In this document: piece by piece, positions 20,034-28,005 of the stretch
Numbering within the stretch: position 1 is the first letter of the stretch
How the letters are laid out: every line of letters starts with the position of its first letter
Origin: Richelia sp. SL_2_1
GTDB lineage: Bacteria > Cyanobacteriota > Cyanobacteriia > Cyanobacteriales > Nostocaceae
DNA length: 64,000 nucleotides
Direction: 5' to 3'
Assembly: GCA_012033205.1 (NCBI GenBank)
Contig: JAAUSO010000001.1
Span: 62,001-126,000 of the forward strand
Notes under the pieces: model-generated
Database searches by the model: none
What the model saw: only the letters and a program-made list of their open reading frames with translations
Told to the model about the DNA's origin: nothing
Translations under genes and position numbers: made by a program

Positions 20034-21587
20034 TTAATTGCTAAGATGTAGTAATTCAACTTTGATAACGCGATCGCCATTTACTACTATTTTTTTTATA
20101 CATCCTTGTAATAAAGCTTTTTTATCCTCTATCTGCAATTGTTGCCAAAATTTGGGATTTGAAAATGCTTGGATAACTCGTTCTTTGGCAATCAGATATT
20201 GAACAGAATTATTAGAAACAGTGGCTAAAATATCAGCAATCTGCATTTTTATATCCTCTTTAGCTGTTTCAATTGCTGAATTTGATGGTAGTGCTTCAAG
20301 AGTATTTAACGATGCTCTAAGGGTTTTTACTTGAGAGGGTTCTTCTATAACTTTGGTTTGTTGTTCTGCTAAGACTGCTAATTTCTCGGCTTCTCTAACT
20401 AAATGCTCGATAACCTGCTTCTCTAAATTATCCGAAGAAATCATCTTACCGTTACTACAAGCACCTGTGCGATAAAAACTACATTGGTAATGATGTCGAA
20501 TAAAATTCTGTTTCTTGACCAATTTTTTACACTGACGACTGTAAGCTGCATCACAATAAGCACATTTAATTAAGTTGGCAAAGGGGTTAGTATATTTTTG
20601 TTCACTAACCCAGCGGTTATTACGGTTTCCACGAATCATGGTTTTGATGCGTTCATGTTCTTCACGGGTAATAATTGCTTCCGAATCGTGGGTTCCCCAG
20701 ACAACTTCCCATTCGTCAAAAGGTTTACGATGTCCTTTGGAATGAACTACTGTATTATAGGGGGTTCCTCCTGCATACACCGGATTGACAAGAATTGACC
20801 GTAATCCGGAAACTGACCATTTTAAACCTGTATGGGGATAGCGCAGATTTAACCCGCTTCCACGAGATTTATTGATATTTGCCAATATAATTTCGTCTTC
20901 TTCTGCCAATATATTAATTTTATCGTTGGGGAATTTAGGAACAGCATTTGCTTGAATTCCTAAAATATCGTGTAGTTTTTTCGCTGTTTGAGATACTGTA
21001 CCGACTAGAAAAAAAGTGTCAAATACTAATCGCATTAATTGAGAACGTGTTAATTGAATTTGTCCTTGAATCAGACAAACACAAGGACTATGATCTCTTT
21101 GATATTTATCTTTTTCAACTGTATATCCTAATGGAGCATTCCAATGAGCTTTTTTATTAACTTTACGAGTATCTCGTTCTTTTTTGACTCGCATTCCTAA
21201 CATTTTTACTTCATATTTACTCGCTGCTAATCTGACATCAATTGTTAATTCTCCACCAATACTTGATATATCAAATGGCTCATCAATAGCAGTTGGTTCT
21301 ATATCTTTTTTCTTCAAAGCATCCATTAATTTATAAAATGTTATTGATGATGAAGTTAAACGGTCAATTCTAATAAATAATAACTGGGATACTTGACCTT
21401 TTCTTAATGCCTGAATATCTTCAATTAACCGTAAAAGCCCTTTACGTTTGTCGCTAGTACGACTTTCAACGTCATAATACAACTTAGTCGCTCCCGCACT
21501 CCGCAAACGACGCATTTGCTTAATCAACGCTCCTTCATCCTCTGCTTGTTCATCGGTGCTAACGCGAGCATATCCCCAAATGTCCAT
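20034..21587 (-). CDS. Large serine recombinase (XisF-like) of the nifK element
   Basis: The 517-residue protein begins MDIWGYARVSTDEQ, with the serine nucleophile in the resolvase motif (Ser10). A resolvase catalytic domain (1-145) is followed by a 'recombinase' domain (about 170-300), a zinc-ribbon-like segment with cysteines ('IKCAYCDAAYSRQC', 'HYQCSFYRTGACSNG') and a C-terminal coiled region. This is the layout of XisF, which excises the fdxN element in Anabaena heterocysts. The start is about 40 bases from the nifK junction and the gene points away from it, into the element. It is intact. A different member lies at the nifE junction (22822-24228). The role in excising the nifK element is inferred from position and family. 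Confidence 0.88.
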   Translation of the reverse strand: MDIWGYARVSTDEQAEDEGALIKQMRRLRSAGATKLYYDVESRTSDKRKGLLRLIEDIQALRKGQVSQLLFIRIDRLTSSSITFYKLMDALKKKDIEPTAIDEPFDISSIGGELTIDVRLAASKYEVKMLGMRVKKERDTRKVNKKAHWNAPLGYTVEKDKYQRDHSPCVCLIQGQIQLTRSQLMRLVFDTFFLVGTVSQTAKKLHDILGIQANAVPKFPNDKINILAEEDEIILANINKSRGSGLNLRYPHTGLKWSVSGLRSILVNPVYAGGTPYNTVVHSKGHRKPFDEWEVVWGTHDSEAIITREEHERIKTMIRGNRNNRWVSEQKYTNPFANLIKCAYCDAAYSRQCKKLVKKQNFIRHHYQCSFYRTGACSNGKMISSDNLEKQVIEHLVREAEKLAVLAEQQTKVIEEPSQVKTLRASLNTLEALPSNSAIETAKEDIKMQIADILATVSNNSVQYLIAKERVIQAFSNPKFWQQLQIEDKKALLQGCIKKIVVNGDRVIKVELLHLSN

Positions 21588-21635
21588 ACAGCATACCTTC
21601 GAGCAATTTTATCTATTTTACCTGATAGTCGGCAT
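21588..21635. other. Right junction of the nifK element with the nifK 3' part
   Basis: nifK homology begins at about 21624 with 'D.RHISSLLFTEPVDF'. NifK proteins have an Asp-Leu-Trp-His-like sequence here; this copy has Asp-Ser-Arg-His, so identity seems to be lost just before GGCAT (21631-21635). The crossover is probably within about 21620-21636. The other end of the element is outside the window, so the shared core cannot be read directly. Confidence 0.55.
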
Positions 21636-21899
21636 ATTAGTTCTTTACTGTTCACCGAACCCGTAGATTTTATCATTGGTAATTCCTACGGTAAGTATTT
21701 AGAGCGCGATACTAAGACTCCTTTGATTCGTATCGGCTATCCTATCATGGACCGCCACAATCTACACCGCTACGCTACTATTGGTTATCAAGGTACTATC
21801 AATCTACTTACTTGGGTTGTAAATGCTATCTTTGAGGATATCGATCGCAACACCAATATTCCTTCTAAGACTGATATTTCTTTCGATTTAGTTCGTTAG
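21624..21899 (+). CDS. nifK: Nitrogenase MoFe protein beta chain, 3' fragment (nifK)
   Basis: The frame ending TAG at 21897-21899 encodes the last ~91 residues of NifK: 'SLLFTEPVDFIIGNSYGKYL', 'PLIRIGYPIMDRHNLHRYAT', 'GYQGTINLLTWVVNAIFEDID' and the terminal 'KTDISFDLVR'. This is the well-conserved C-terminus that helps contact the alpha chain. There is no start codon of its own; the reading frame upstream is element DNA. The rest of nifK should lie at the other end of the element to the left of the window. It is followed by nifE on the same strand. No stop or frameshift is present, so the fragment is consistent with a working gene after excision. Confidence 0.92.
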   Translation, partial: DSRHISSLLFTEPVDFIIGNSYGKYLERDTKTPLIRIGYPIMDRHNLHRYATIGYQGTINLLTWVVNAIFEDIDRNTNIPSKTDISFDLVR

Positions 21900-22197
21900 A
21901 AATTGAATTAATTTGCGATGTGCCTTTAAAGTAAAAGGTAATGGTAATTAAGGATGAGGTATAAAGGCTCAAGTATGAAATGTGAAGATATTTTATCCTT
22001 TATCCTTTATACTTCGGCTTCCTTTTTACCTTTTCCTTTTTTTTATTTAGGAAAGAGGGAGAAGAGATAAAGTTAAGAAATAAGAAATATATTTAACGCA
22101 AAGGGACGCAAAGTAAAACGCAAAGGGGCGCAGAGTTTTTTTTGATTTATCTATATACGGAAAATATCAATAATTCATAGTTTATTAGGTTGAAAAA
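21900..22197. other. nifK-nifE spacer
   Basis: About 300 bases with no gene. It holds purine/pyrimidine-rich simple sequence ('tttatcctttatcctttatac', 'ccttttcctttttttt') and the 'acgcaaagggacgcaaag' dispersed repeat at 22095-22135. I see no obvious terminator. Confidence 0.55.
22095..22135. repeat. Dispersed 'acgcaaaggGacgcaaag' repeat
   Basis: Imperfect direct units of 'aacgcaaaggggcgcaga', related to the block at 1132-1175. Confidence 0.5.
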
Positions 22198-22788
22198 ATG
22201 AAAATAACTCAAAGTAAAATTAATGAATTGCTAACTGAACCAGGATGCGAACATAATCATCAAAAAAATGGGGAACAGAAAAATAAAGCTTGTAAACAAC
22301 AAGCTCAACCAGGTGCAGCACAAGGAGGTTGTTCTTTTGATGGAGCGATGATTGCTCTGGTTCCTATTACCGATGCTGCTCATTTGGTACATGGACCAAT
22401 TGCTTGTTCTGGTAATTCTTGGGGTAGTCGTGGTAGTCTTTCTTCTGGTCCGATGCTTTACAAAAAGGGCTTTACTACTGATTTGAGTGAAAATGATGTA
22501 ATTTTCGGTGGCGAAAAAAAGCTTTACAAAGCTATCCAACACGTACACAAAAATTACGATCCTGCTGCTATTTTTGTTTACTCTACTTGTGTAACGGCTT
22601 TGATTGGTGAGGATATTGATGCTGTTTGTAAAGCTGCTCAGAATAAACTCGGTATTCCGATTATTCCTGTAAATGCTCCGGGTTTTGTTGGTAGTAAAAA
22701 TCTCGGTAATCGTCTGGCTGGAGAAACTTTATTAGAACACGTTGTCGGTACTGGTGAACCGGAGCGTTTACAACAACACCTTTTGTGA
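22198..22788 (+). CDS. nifE: Nitrogenase cofactor scaffold protein, 5' fragment (nifE), then element sequence
   Basis: The first 189 codons (to about 22764) are NifE: '[20 protein letters not shown]', '[18 protein letters not shown]', '[20 protein letters not shown]', '[19 protein letters not shown]'. The cluster-ligand cysteines in GGCSFDG, IACSGN and YSTCVTAL are present. NifE with NifN forms the scaffold on which FeMo-cofactor is completed. After 'GTGEPE' the NifE pattern ('..TTPYDINLIGEYN') is replaced by RLQQHLL and a stop at 22786-22788, so translation would end at the element border. Full NifE is about 450-480 residues; the remaining part should lie beyond the right end of the element. 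No other defect is visible. Confidence 0.92.
   Translation: MKITQSKINELLTEPGCEHNHQKNGEQKNKACKQQAQPGAAQGGCSFDGAMIALVPITDAAHLVHGPIACSGNSWGSRGSLSSGPMLYKKGFTTDLSENDVIFGGEKKLYKAIQHVHKNYDPAAIFVYSTCVTALIGEDIDAVCKAAQNKLGIPIIPVNAPGFVGSKNLGNRLAGETLLEHVVGTGEPERLQQHLL
22756..22785. other. Left junction of the nifE element
   Basis: NifE identity is kept through Glu-Pro-Glu (22756-22764) and lost from 22765. The recombinase gene begins 57 bases further on. The matching core should recur at the right end, outside the window. Confidence 0.6.
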
Positions 22789-22821
22789 TATGATGCCAGA
22801 AAACGATTTGAATCGATTTTT

Positions 22822-24228
22822 ATGAGAGTTTATGGTTATGCTCGCGTTAGTACTCAAGAACAAGCTGAGGAGTTTGACGCATTAAATCAACAAATAGCGA
22901 GATTAAAAGCAGCGGGTGCGACGTTTGTATTAATAGATATTGAATCTGGACGTAATGATTCGAGGAAGCAATTTAACGAGTTGTTGAGGTTAGCGCAACA
23001 TCACATCCTTGACGAAATAATTATAACTCGTATAGACCGTTTGGGTCGGAGTGTAATTACAATTCATAAGGCGATCGAAGTATTTGTGAAACATCATGTA
23101 AATTTGCGGGTATTAGATGCACCAGTCGATCCAAATAGTCCTTTTGGTTGGTTTAGTATTAATCAGATGTCGGGATTGGCTGAATTTGAATCGAGGTTAT
23201 TATCTCAACGGGTGAAACAAGGAAACGAATATTTTCGACAGCAGTTAAAGTTTTGTGTTGCTCCATTTGGATATACCAAGGATGAAAATCATCGGTTAAC
23301 ACCAAATCATAATCTTCACCAAAAGTCGGGTAAAACTTACTTTGAGTTAGCCAAAATAATTATTGATTTAATTTTAAAAAGGCGATCGCTAAAGGATGTA
23401 TGTAACTATATTTATACCGAATATGAAATAGTTTTTACGGTATCGGGATTGAGAGATTGGTCAAGAAATCTTGCATTACAAGGACATACAGCTTATTTCG
23501 TCAAAAAGAAAAAAGGTATTAATCGGGAACCCATTATTAATTTTAATACCCATGAGGCTTTAATTAACTCGACAACATTAGATGCAATTGAAAGTAAGTT
23601 ATCAGCAAATAGAAAATACCGCAGTTGTCCACAATCAACCCGTGGAAACTATCCCCTTGCAGGTTTAATTAAATGCGTCCATTGTGGGGGGAGTATGTAT
23701 CGTAACTTTTCCCGACATCAAACAAGAACCGAATATATGCGGTGTGTTAATTATAGTAAACCTGGCGAATATCATTGCCAGAATTCAAAATGCACCCGAT
23801 TGAGGGAGATTATCGCCAAGACTATTAGAACTTTGTGTAAAAATGCTCCGAATTTAATCGAGCATTTAGAAAATCAGTCACAGACGACAGAAGTTATTAA
23901 TACTAAAGAGATTGAAAAATTAACCAACGAATTGTCAGTTTTACGGGGACTTCGCAGTTCAAACCCTGATATAATTACGGCAATGGTCAAAATAGAAGCA
24001 ACCATTAATACCCTATCAACTCCGGTAAAAATAATTGATAGGAATGGGTTAGAGAATGCTAAAAGAAAAATTGCAATCGCGTCTCAAGCAGCATTTTGGG
24101 AATCATTGGATGATGAGGAACTCAAATCAGTATTAGCTGAATTTGTAGAAAAAGTTGAGGTGGATTTGGAAGGGGCTGTAACTCCGAGTTTTAGATTACC
24201 ATTAACCCTATCGGAGATAGTTCCATAG
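22822..24228 (+). CDS. Large serine recombinase (XisF-like) of the nifE element
   Basis: The 468-residue protein starts MRVYGYARVSTQEQ with the serine nucleophile motif, then 'IITRIDRLGRSVITIHKAIE', typical of the resolvase catalytic domain. A recombinase domain follows (about 165-290), and a zinc ribbon ('IKCVHCGGSMYRNF', 'MRCVNYSKPGEYHCQNSKC'). The C-terminus is coiled and aligns in style with the nifK-side enzyme, but the two differ along their length, so each probably acts on its own site. The gene begins beside the nifE junction and points into the element, mirroring the other side. It is intact. Confidence 0.88.
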   Translation: MRVYGYARVSTQEQAEEFDALNQQIARLKAAGATFVLIDIESGRNDSRKQFNELLRLAQHHILDEIIITRIDRLGRSVITIHKAIEVFVKHHVNLRVLDAPVDPNSPFGWFSINQMSGLAEFESRLLSQRVKQGNEYFRQQLKFCVAPFGYTKDENHRLTPNHNLHQKSGKTYFELAKIIIDLILKRRSLKDVCNYIYTEYEIVFTVSGLRDWSRNLALQGHTAYFVKKKKGINREPIINFNTHEALINSTTLDAIESKLSANRKYRSCPQSTRGNYPLAGLIKCVHCGGSMYRNFSRHQTRTEYMRCVNYSKPGEYHCQNSKCTRLREIIAKTIRTLCKNAPNLIEHLENQSQTTEVINTKEIEKLTNELSVLRGLRSSNPDIITAMVKIEATINTLSTPVKIIDRNGLENAKRKIAIASQAAFWESLDDEELKSVLAEFVEKVEVDLEGAVTPSFRLPLTLSEIVP

Positions 24229-24816
24229 GTTTTGATAAACTCTTGGGGAGACATATCCCCAACCTGCAAATCTCCGTAGTATTTTTTATAAGCTTCAAGT
24301 AACCTGTCGTTGAGCATTTTAAACACTTGTTGAGAATGTGTTGAAGTCATAAGATAAACAGTGTAGCGATGTATTTAGGTTATTTGTTAGCTAAAATTTT
24401 TCTGTTTATGGTGAACGACTTGAACATTGCCAAATCCATCAAGTGAAAATATCCGGTGTCTTCTATCAATAGATGTATAATCACCTTGATAATAGTGTCA
24501 AAAGCTGGTGAATCTATTAGTAACAAATGATAGATACATTTAGTAGTCAATTGATGAGAAGGTATCATGGTACCAGATGAATCCAATTTTCCCAACTTTG
24601 AAAGGTGAATTGATCGGAAAATTAGTTAAAACTGCATAATCACTTTACAGAGGCACCCATAAATACATATAGCAATATATGACACCTGCATTAATGCGGC
24701 AAGGATGCAAAGGAATAACAATGATGAATTTTTATGGGTGAAATAGCAATAATGTATTCTTAATATCATTAAATATAGGAGAATAAGTGTTTGAAATCAT
24801 CATGTGGTAATATTTT
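24229..24816. other. Spacer after the recombinase
   Basis: About 590 bases. On the minus strand a frame from ATG 24350 runs 40 codons in this spacer ('MTSTHSQQVFKMLNDRLLEAYKKYYGDL..') and then antisense through the recombinase 3' end to 24084. Its N-terminus looks coding-like, but its Ser-rich tail is a shadow, so it could be a truncated small gene. Near 24380-24600 short frames occur that I cannot identify. No repeats of the heptamer type are here. Confidence 0.35.
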
Positions 24817-26274
24817 ATGCTTATGGAAAGACGGGGAAACATCATCAAGAAGTTTTCTAGCTTTATTAGCTTTACAGGTGATAATCATCAAATCAAATTG
24901 AATTGGCAGGTTGACTTGACATTAGAAAATAGTATCAAATTAAAAGTCGCAGCAGACCCAGAGGCTAAAGAAAGTTTTTGGGTGCAATATTTTCTGAAAG
25001 TGTTATTAGTTCAACACCAATTGGAAAATCCGGAATGTATTCCCACAGCAAAAAGGCATTTTTCAGCTTATTTACAAGAAGCCTGTTTTAAAGCTGCAAA
25101 AGATATACATCATGAATTAAAGTATATTCAGCATAAATATTCTTTAGAAGAATGTTTTCAAATAGCAAATATTGCTGCTAATTCACCGAGCAAATTTTTC
25201 AAAAATTTTAATTTAGAACGCAGTAAAATTAATGTAGAAGCATATGCAATAACTACTTTTAAAAGATTTATTCGCAATCAAATTTATCAGCAAGATTTAG
25301 AAGCGAGAAGAACAAGATTTTCTAATTATGGTTTATTAAAGAACTTAAGTGTGAAGGAATTAAATGAAGCTTTGCTGGCACAAAATTTTCATAATCAGCA
25401 AATCATTTTATATCGTTTAGGTTGGCAATGCTTTAATGAAATTTTTCAGCCATCATATAAGCAGTTGAGTCGGACAGCAAATCCTTCAGAAGAAGACTTT
25501 ACAGTAATTGCTAATTATTACAATCAACGTTGCAAGCAACTGAATCTTATCAATGTATCAGCAACAGATATCACAATTAAAGAAATACTTGAAACTTGTA
25601 TAAATGCAGCTAAAAATTATCGTACTAAGCAATATTTTTCCTTTGAAGAAAATTATCATGGTATTTGTGATGATACAGCATCTACCTTGGATATATTAAT
25701 ACAGCAGGAAGAATGGCAGCAAGTACAAGTGATTATTGACAATTTATTCACCAATATGCCAAAACTATGTCAAATCATTTTTCAATTATGGCAGGGATTA
25801 AACTTAACTCAAACAGAAATAGCCAATCTTCTCAAATTTAAATACCCAGAGTTGCAAAAACAGTATCAAGTAGCTCGTCAGTTGAAAAGATATACCAGAA
25901 GTATATTAAGGGAATTTGCCGAGGAATGGAATAAAGTTAATTCAGAAATTTATCTTGATAACGATAAAGATATTGAAAGAATTAAATCAGCTTTAGATAA
26001 ATGTTTAGGATTGTATTGCAAACAATTTTTATTCTCGATTCTAGATAAAATATTTCAAAATTTTATTGTTGAAAAGCAAAAAAATTGTGATTTGAGCCAT
26101 CCTTTAAATTTAGTAATGGTCATTAAATTAAATTTAATTGATTTATTCCAAAATGAACTTGAAAAAAGTATGTATTTAGAAACTAACTCTCTTTCAGCAG
26201 TAAACCATAAGCTCGTAGATATTGTAAATGAATGGATAGAAATTAAACAGGAGAATTATGATGATAGGAAATAA
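24817..26274 (+). CDS. Sigma-70-like regulator, long form, paired with DUF1822
   Basis: The 485-residue protein has a central part like sigma region 2 ('AITTFKRFIRNQIYQQDLEARRTRFSN') and a C-terminal HTH like region 4 at about residues 310-360 ('MPKLCQIIFQLWQGLNLTQTEIANLL', then 'ARQLKRYTRSILREFAEEW'). Its length and N-terminus differ from primary sigma factors. It belongs to a cyanobacterial group annotated as sigma-70 family and found upstream of DUF1822. It overlaps the DUF1822 start by 17 bases, so the two are translationally linked. The short protein at 7913-8596 holds the same position in the other element but is clearly divergent. Promoter specificity is unknown. ATG 24823 is an alternative start. 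Confidence 0.7.
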   Translation: MLMERRGNIIKKFSSFISFTGDNHQIKLNWQVDLTLENSIKLKVAADPEAKESFWVQYFLKVLLVQHQLENPECIPTAKRHFSAYLQEACFKAAKDIHHELKYIQHKYSLEECFQIANIAANSPSKFFKNFNLERSKINVEAYAITTFKRFIRNQIYQQDLEARRTRFSNYGLLKNLSVKELNEALLAQNFHNQQIILYRLGWQCFNEIFQPSYKQLSRTANPSEEDFTVIANYYNQRCKQLNLINVSATDITIKEILETCINAAKNYRTKQYFSFEENYHGICDDTASTLDILIQQEEWQQVQVIIDNLFTNMPKLCQIIFQLWQGLNLTQTEIANLLKFKYPELQKQYQVARQLKRYTRSILREFAEEWNKVNSEIYLDNDKDIERIKSALDKCLGLYCKQFLFSILDKIFQNFIVEKQKNCDLSHPLNLVMVIKLNLIDLFQNELEKSMYLETNSLSAVNHKLVDIVNEWIEIKQENYDDRK

Positions 26275-27523
26275 TCAGATGTTGAAATTTGAAGATTTGT
26301 TAGAAATTTATCCCGAACATTTATGGTTGGAATTTTCTGAAAAAGAACAGGAAACAGCATGGAATCAAAGTAGCGTAAATCATGACCAAAATGCAACTGC
26401 TTGTCACAGAGCTTTTGTTAATAACTTATGTTTAAATACTTTCGTTAAATGGTTGGAAGATGAACCGGATTTACCCGAAAAATTCCAGATACCCGCACCA
26501 TCTCCAGATTTGCATCGACAATGGGAATTTGTGAATGGAATTGAGTTAACTTTTAATCGAACTCGTTTAGTTTTAATTCCCACTGAACAAGATAATATCG
26601 ATGAGTTTCGTATCCCCCAAGAATGGATTGATATTCCTAATTGGGTTGCTAATTACTATGTTCCGGTACAAGTAAATTTAGCAGAAAATTGGTTAAGGAT
26701 ATGGGGATTTATTAGTTATGAACAAGTTAGCGAAAAAGCAAAATATGACTCTCTCGATAGAAGTTATTGTGTAAATAATTGGGATTTAATTGCGGATATT
26801 AACGTTATGTGGGTAGCTGATGAACTTTGTGCAGTTAAGGAACTAAAAGTTAAGCCATTACCAAGTTTATCAAAAGTTAAAGCACAAGAAATTATTCACC
26901 AATTAAGCAAACCAACTGTTTATTCCCCTCGTTTAGATATTGATTTTAATTTGTGGGGAGCAATCTTAAATGACAATCAATATCGCTCTATTTTGTATAG
27001 TCAGAGCATAAAAAAATCACACAATAATCTTATGAAAAATACAAATAAAATTGTATATAATTTGAGTTCATGGTTTGATAATATCTTTAATGAAGGTTGG
27101 TGTTCTGTTGATGATTTATTTAGTTTGACAGATACAAGGGCTTTTCAATTCAGAAGCGATTCTGTTTTGAATGAAGTTTGTGTCAAAGGAGCTAAACTGA
27201 TTGATTTAGGGATGCAAATAGAAAATAAATCTGTAGCGTTATTGATTGGTTTATCACCGCAAATTGATAATAAAGTTGGTATTCGTGTACAGCTTTATCC
27301 AGCATCTGGAGAAACTTATTTACCCGCTCATATCAAATTAAGTTTGCTTTCTGAGTCGGGAACAACTTTACATTCAGTTGAATCGAGAAGTTACGATAAT
27401 TATATTCAATTGAAAAGATTTAAACTTCCCTTGGGTAAACATTTCAGTATTCAAGTAGCTCTCAAAGATGTGCAAATTATCGAAAATTTTATTCTTGAAG
27501 GGTTAGCCTCTTCCGATATATGA
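26258..27523 (+). CDS. DUF1822 family protein
   Basis: The 421-residue protein starts at ATG 26258, with 'caggag' 5 bases before it, inside the end of the sigma-like gene. The N-terminal half has 'NGIELTFNRTRLVLIPTEQDN' and 'FRIPQEWIDIPNWVANYYVPVQVN', a pattern usual in full-length DUF1822. The C-terminal half has 'GAKLIDLGMQIENKSVALLIGLSP', 'LYPASGETYLPAHIKLSLLSESG' and 'LPLGKHFSIQVALKDV', as in 8610-9587. No signal peptide or membrane segment. Function unknown; the overlap with the sigma-like gene argues that the two products act together. Confidence 0.82.
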   Translation: MMIGNNQMLKFEDLLEIYPEHLWLEFSEKEQETAWNQSSVNHDQNATACHRAFVNNLCLNTFVKWLEDEPDLPEKFQIPAPSPDLHRQWEFVNGIELTFNRTRLVLIPTEQDNIDEFRIPQEWIDIPNWVANYYVPVQVNLAENWLRIWGFISYEQVSEKAKYDSLDRSYCVNNWDLIADINVMWVADELCAVKELKVKPLPSLSKVKAQEIIHQLSKPTVYSPRLDIDFNLWGAILNDNQYRSILYSQSIKKSHNNLMKNTNKIVYNLSSWFDNIFNEGWCSVDDLFSLTDTRAFQFRSDSVLNEVCVKGAKLIDLGMQIENKSVALLIGLSPQIDNKVGIRVQLYPASGETYLPAHIKLSLLSESGTTLHSVESRSYDNYIQLKRFKLPLGKHFSIQVALKDVQIIENFILEGLASSDI

Positions 27524-28005
27524 TTAAGTTCTTTAATTCCGCAAAAACTCTACAAAGAATGAATTACAAAATATAAAAATAATTTCTTAATGCCAATGCT
27601 CTAATTTACAAGTGTAGGCAAGAAGTTGATTTTTGATGAATTTTGTTATTTTGATATTTTTTAATAACTAATAGTTATTTTGATAGTATCATCTGATGCC
27701 AATTTTCAAAATATTCCTTTAGATAGATAAATAAGAGTATTGCACTTGGGTTAAAACTGGGTTTATTTATATTTCTTGTTGTATAGTCAATTATACGTGT
27801 GATGCAAGATATCAGTTGAGAAATTCCGTGTTTTTTTGGCGTTATCAAAAATGGTGTAAAATATGATATTAAATTCACCCGAATGTACCAGTTGCAATAA
27901 TCCCTAAGAGTAGACTCCAAACACTAGCTCCCAGGCTGATAACTGTTTACTGATAACTGATCACTGATAACTGATAACTGTTTACTGATAACTGATAACT
28001 GATAT
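27524..28005. other. Spacer with heptamer repeats before the CHAT-CHASE2 gene
   Basis: No gene is apparent. The last 70 bases (27936-28003) are GATAACT/GTTTACT repeats that end two bases before the next ATG, so they occupy its leader and ribosome-binding region. A minus-strand frame at 27675-27920 has no recognisable features. Confidence 0.5.
27936..28003. repeat. Heptamer tandem repeats
   Basis: 'ctgataactgtttactgataactgatcactgataactg...' directly abutting the start of the CHAT-CHASE2 gene. Confidence 0.8.

Noticed and set aside
22231-22548. 105-codon minus-strand frame inside nifE
   Set aside because: Antisense shadow of the strongly conserved nifE frame.
24084-24350. Minus-strand frame of 88 codons beginning MTSTHSQQVF
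   Set aside because: Its second half is antisense to the recombinase and is Ser/Thr-rich shadow sequence. The first 40 codons look coding-like, but I cannot support a separate gene.
27675-27920. Minus-strand frame of 81 codons
   Set aside because: No ribosome-binding site, no recognisable domain, and A/T-rich spacer composition.
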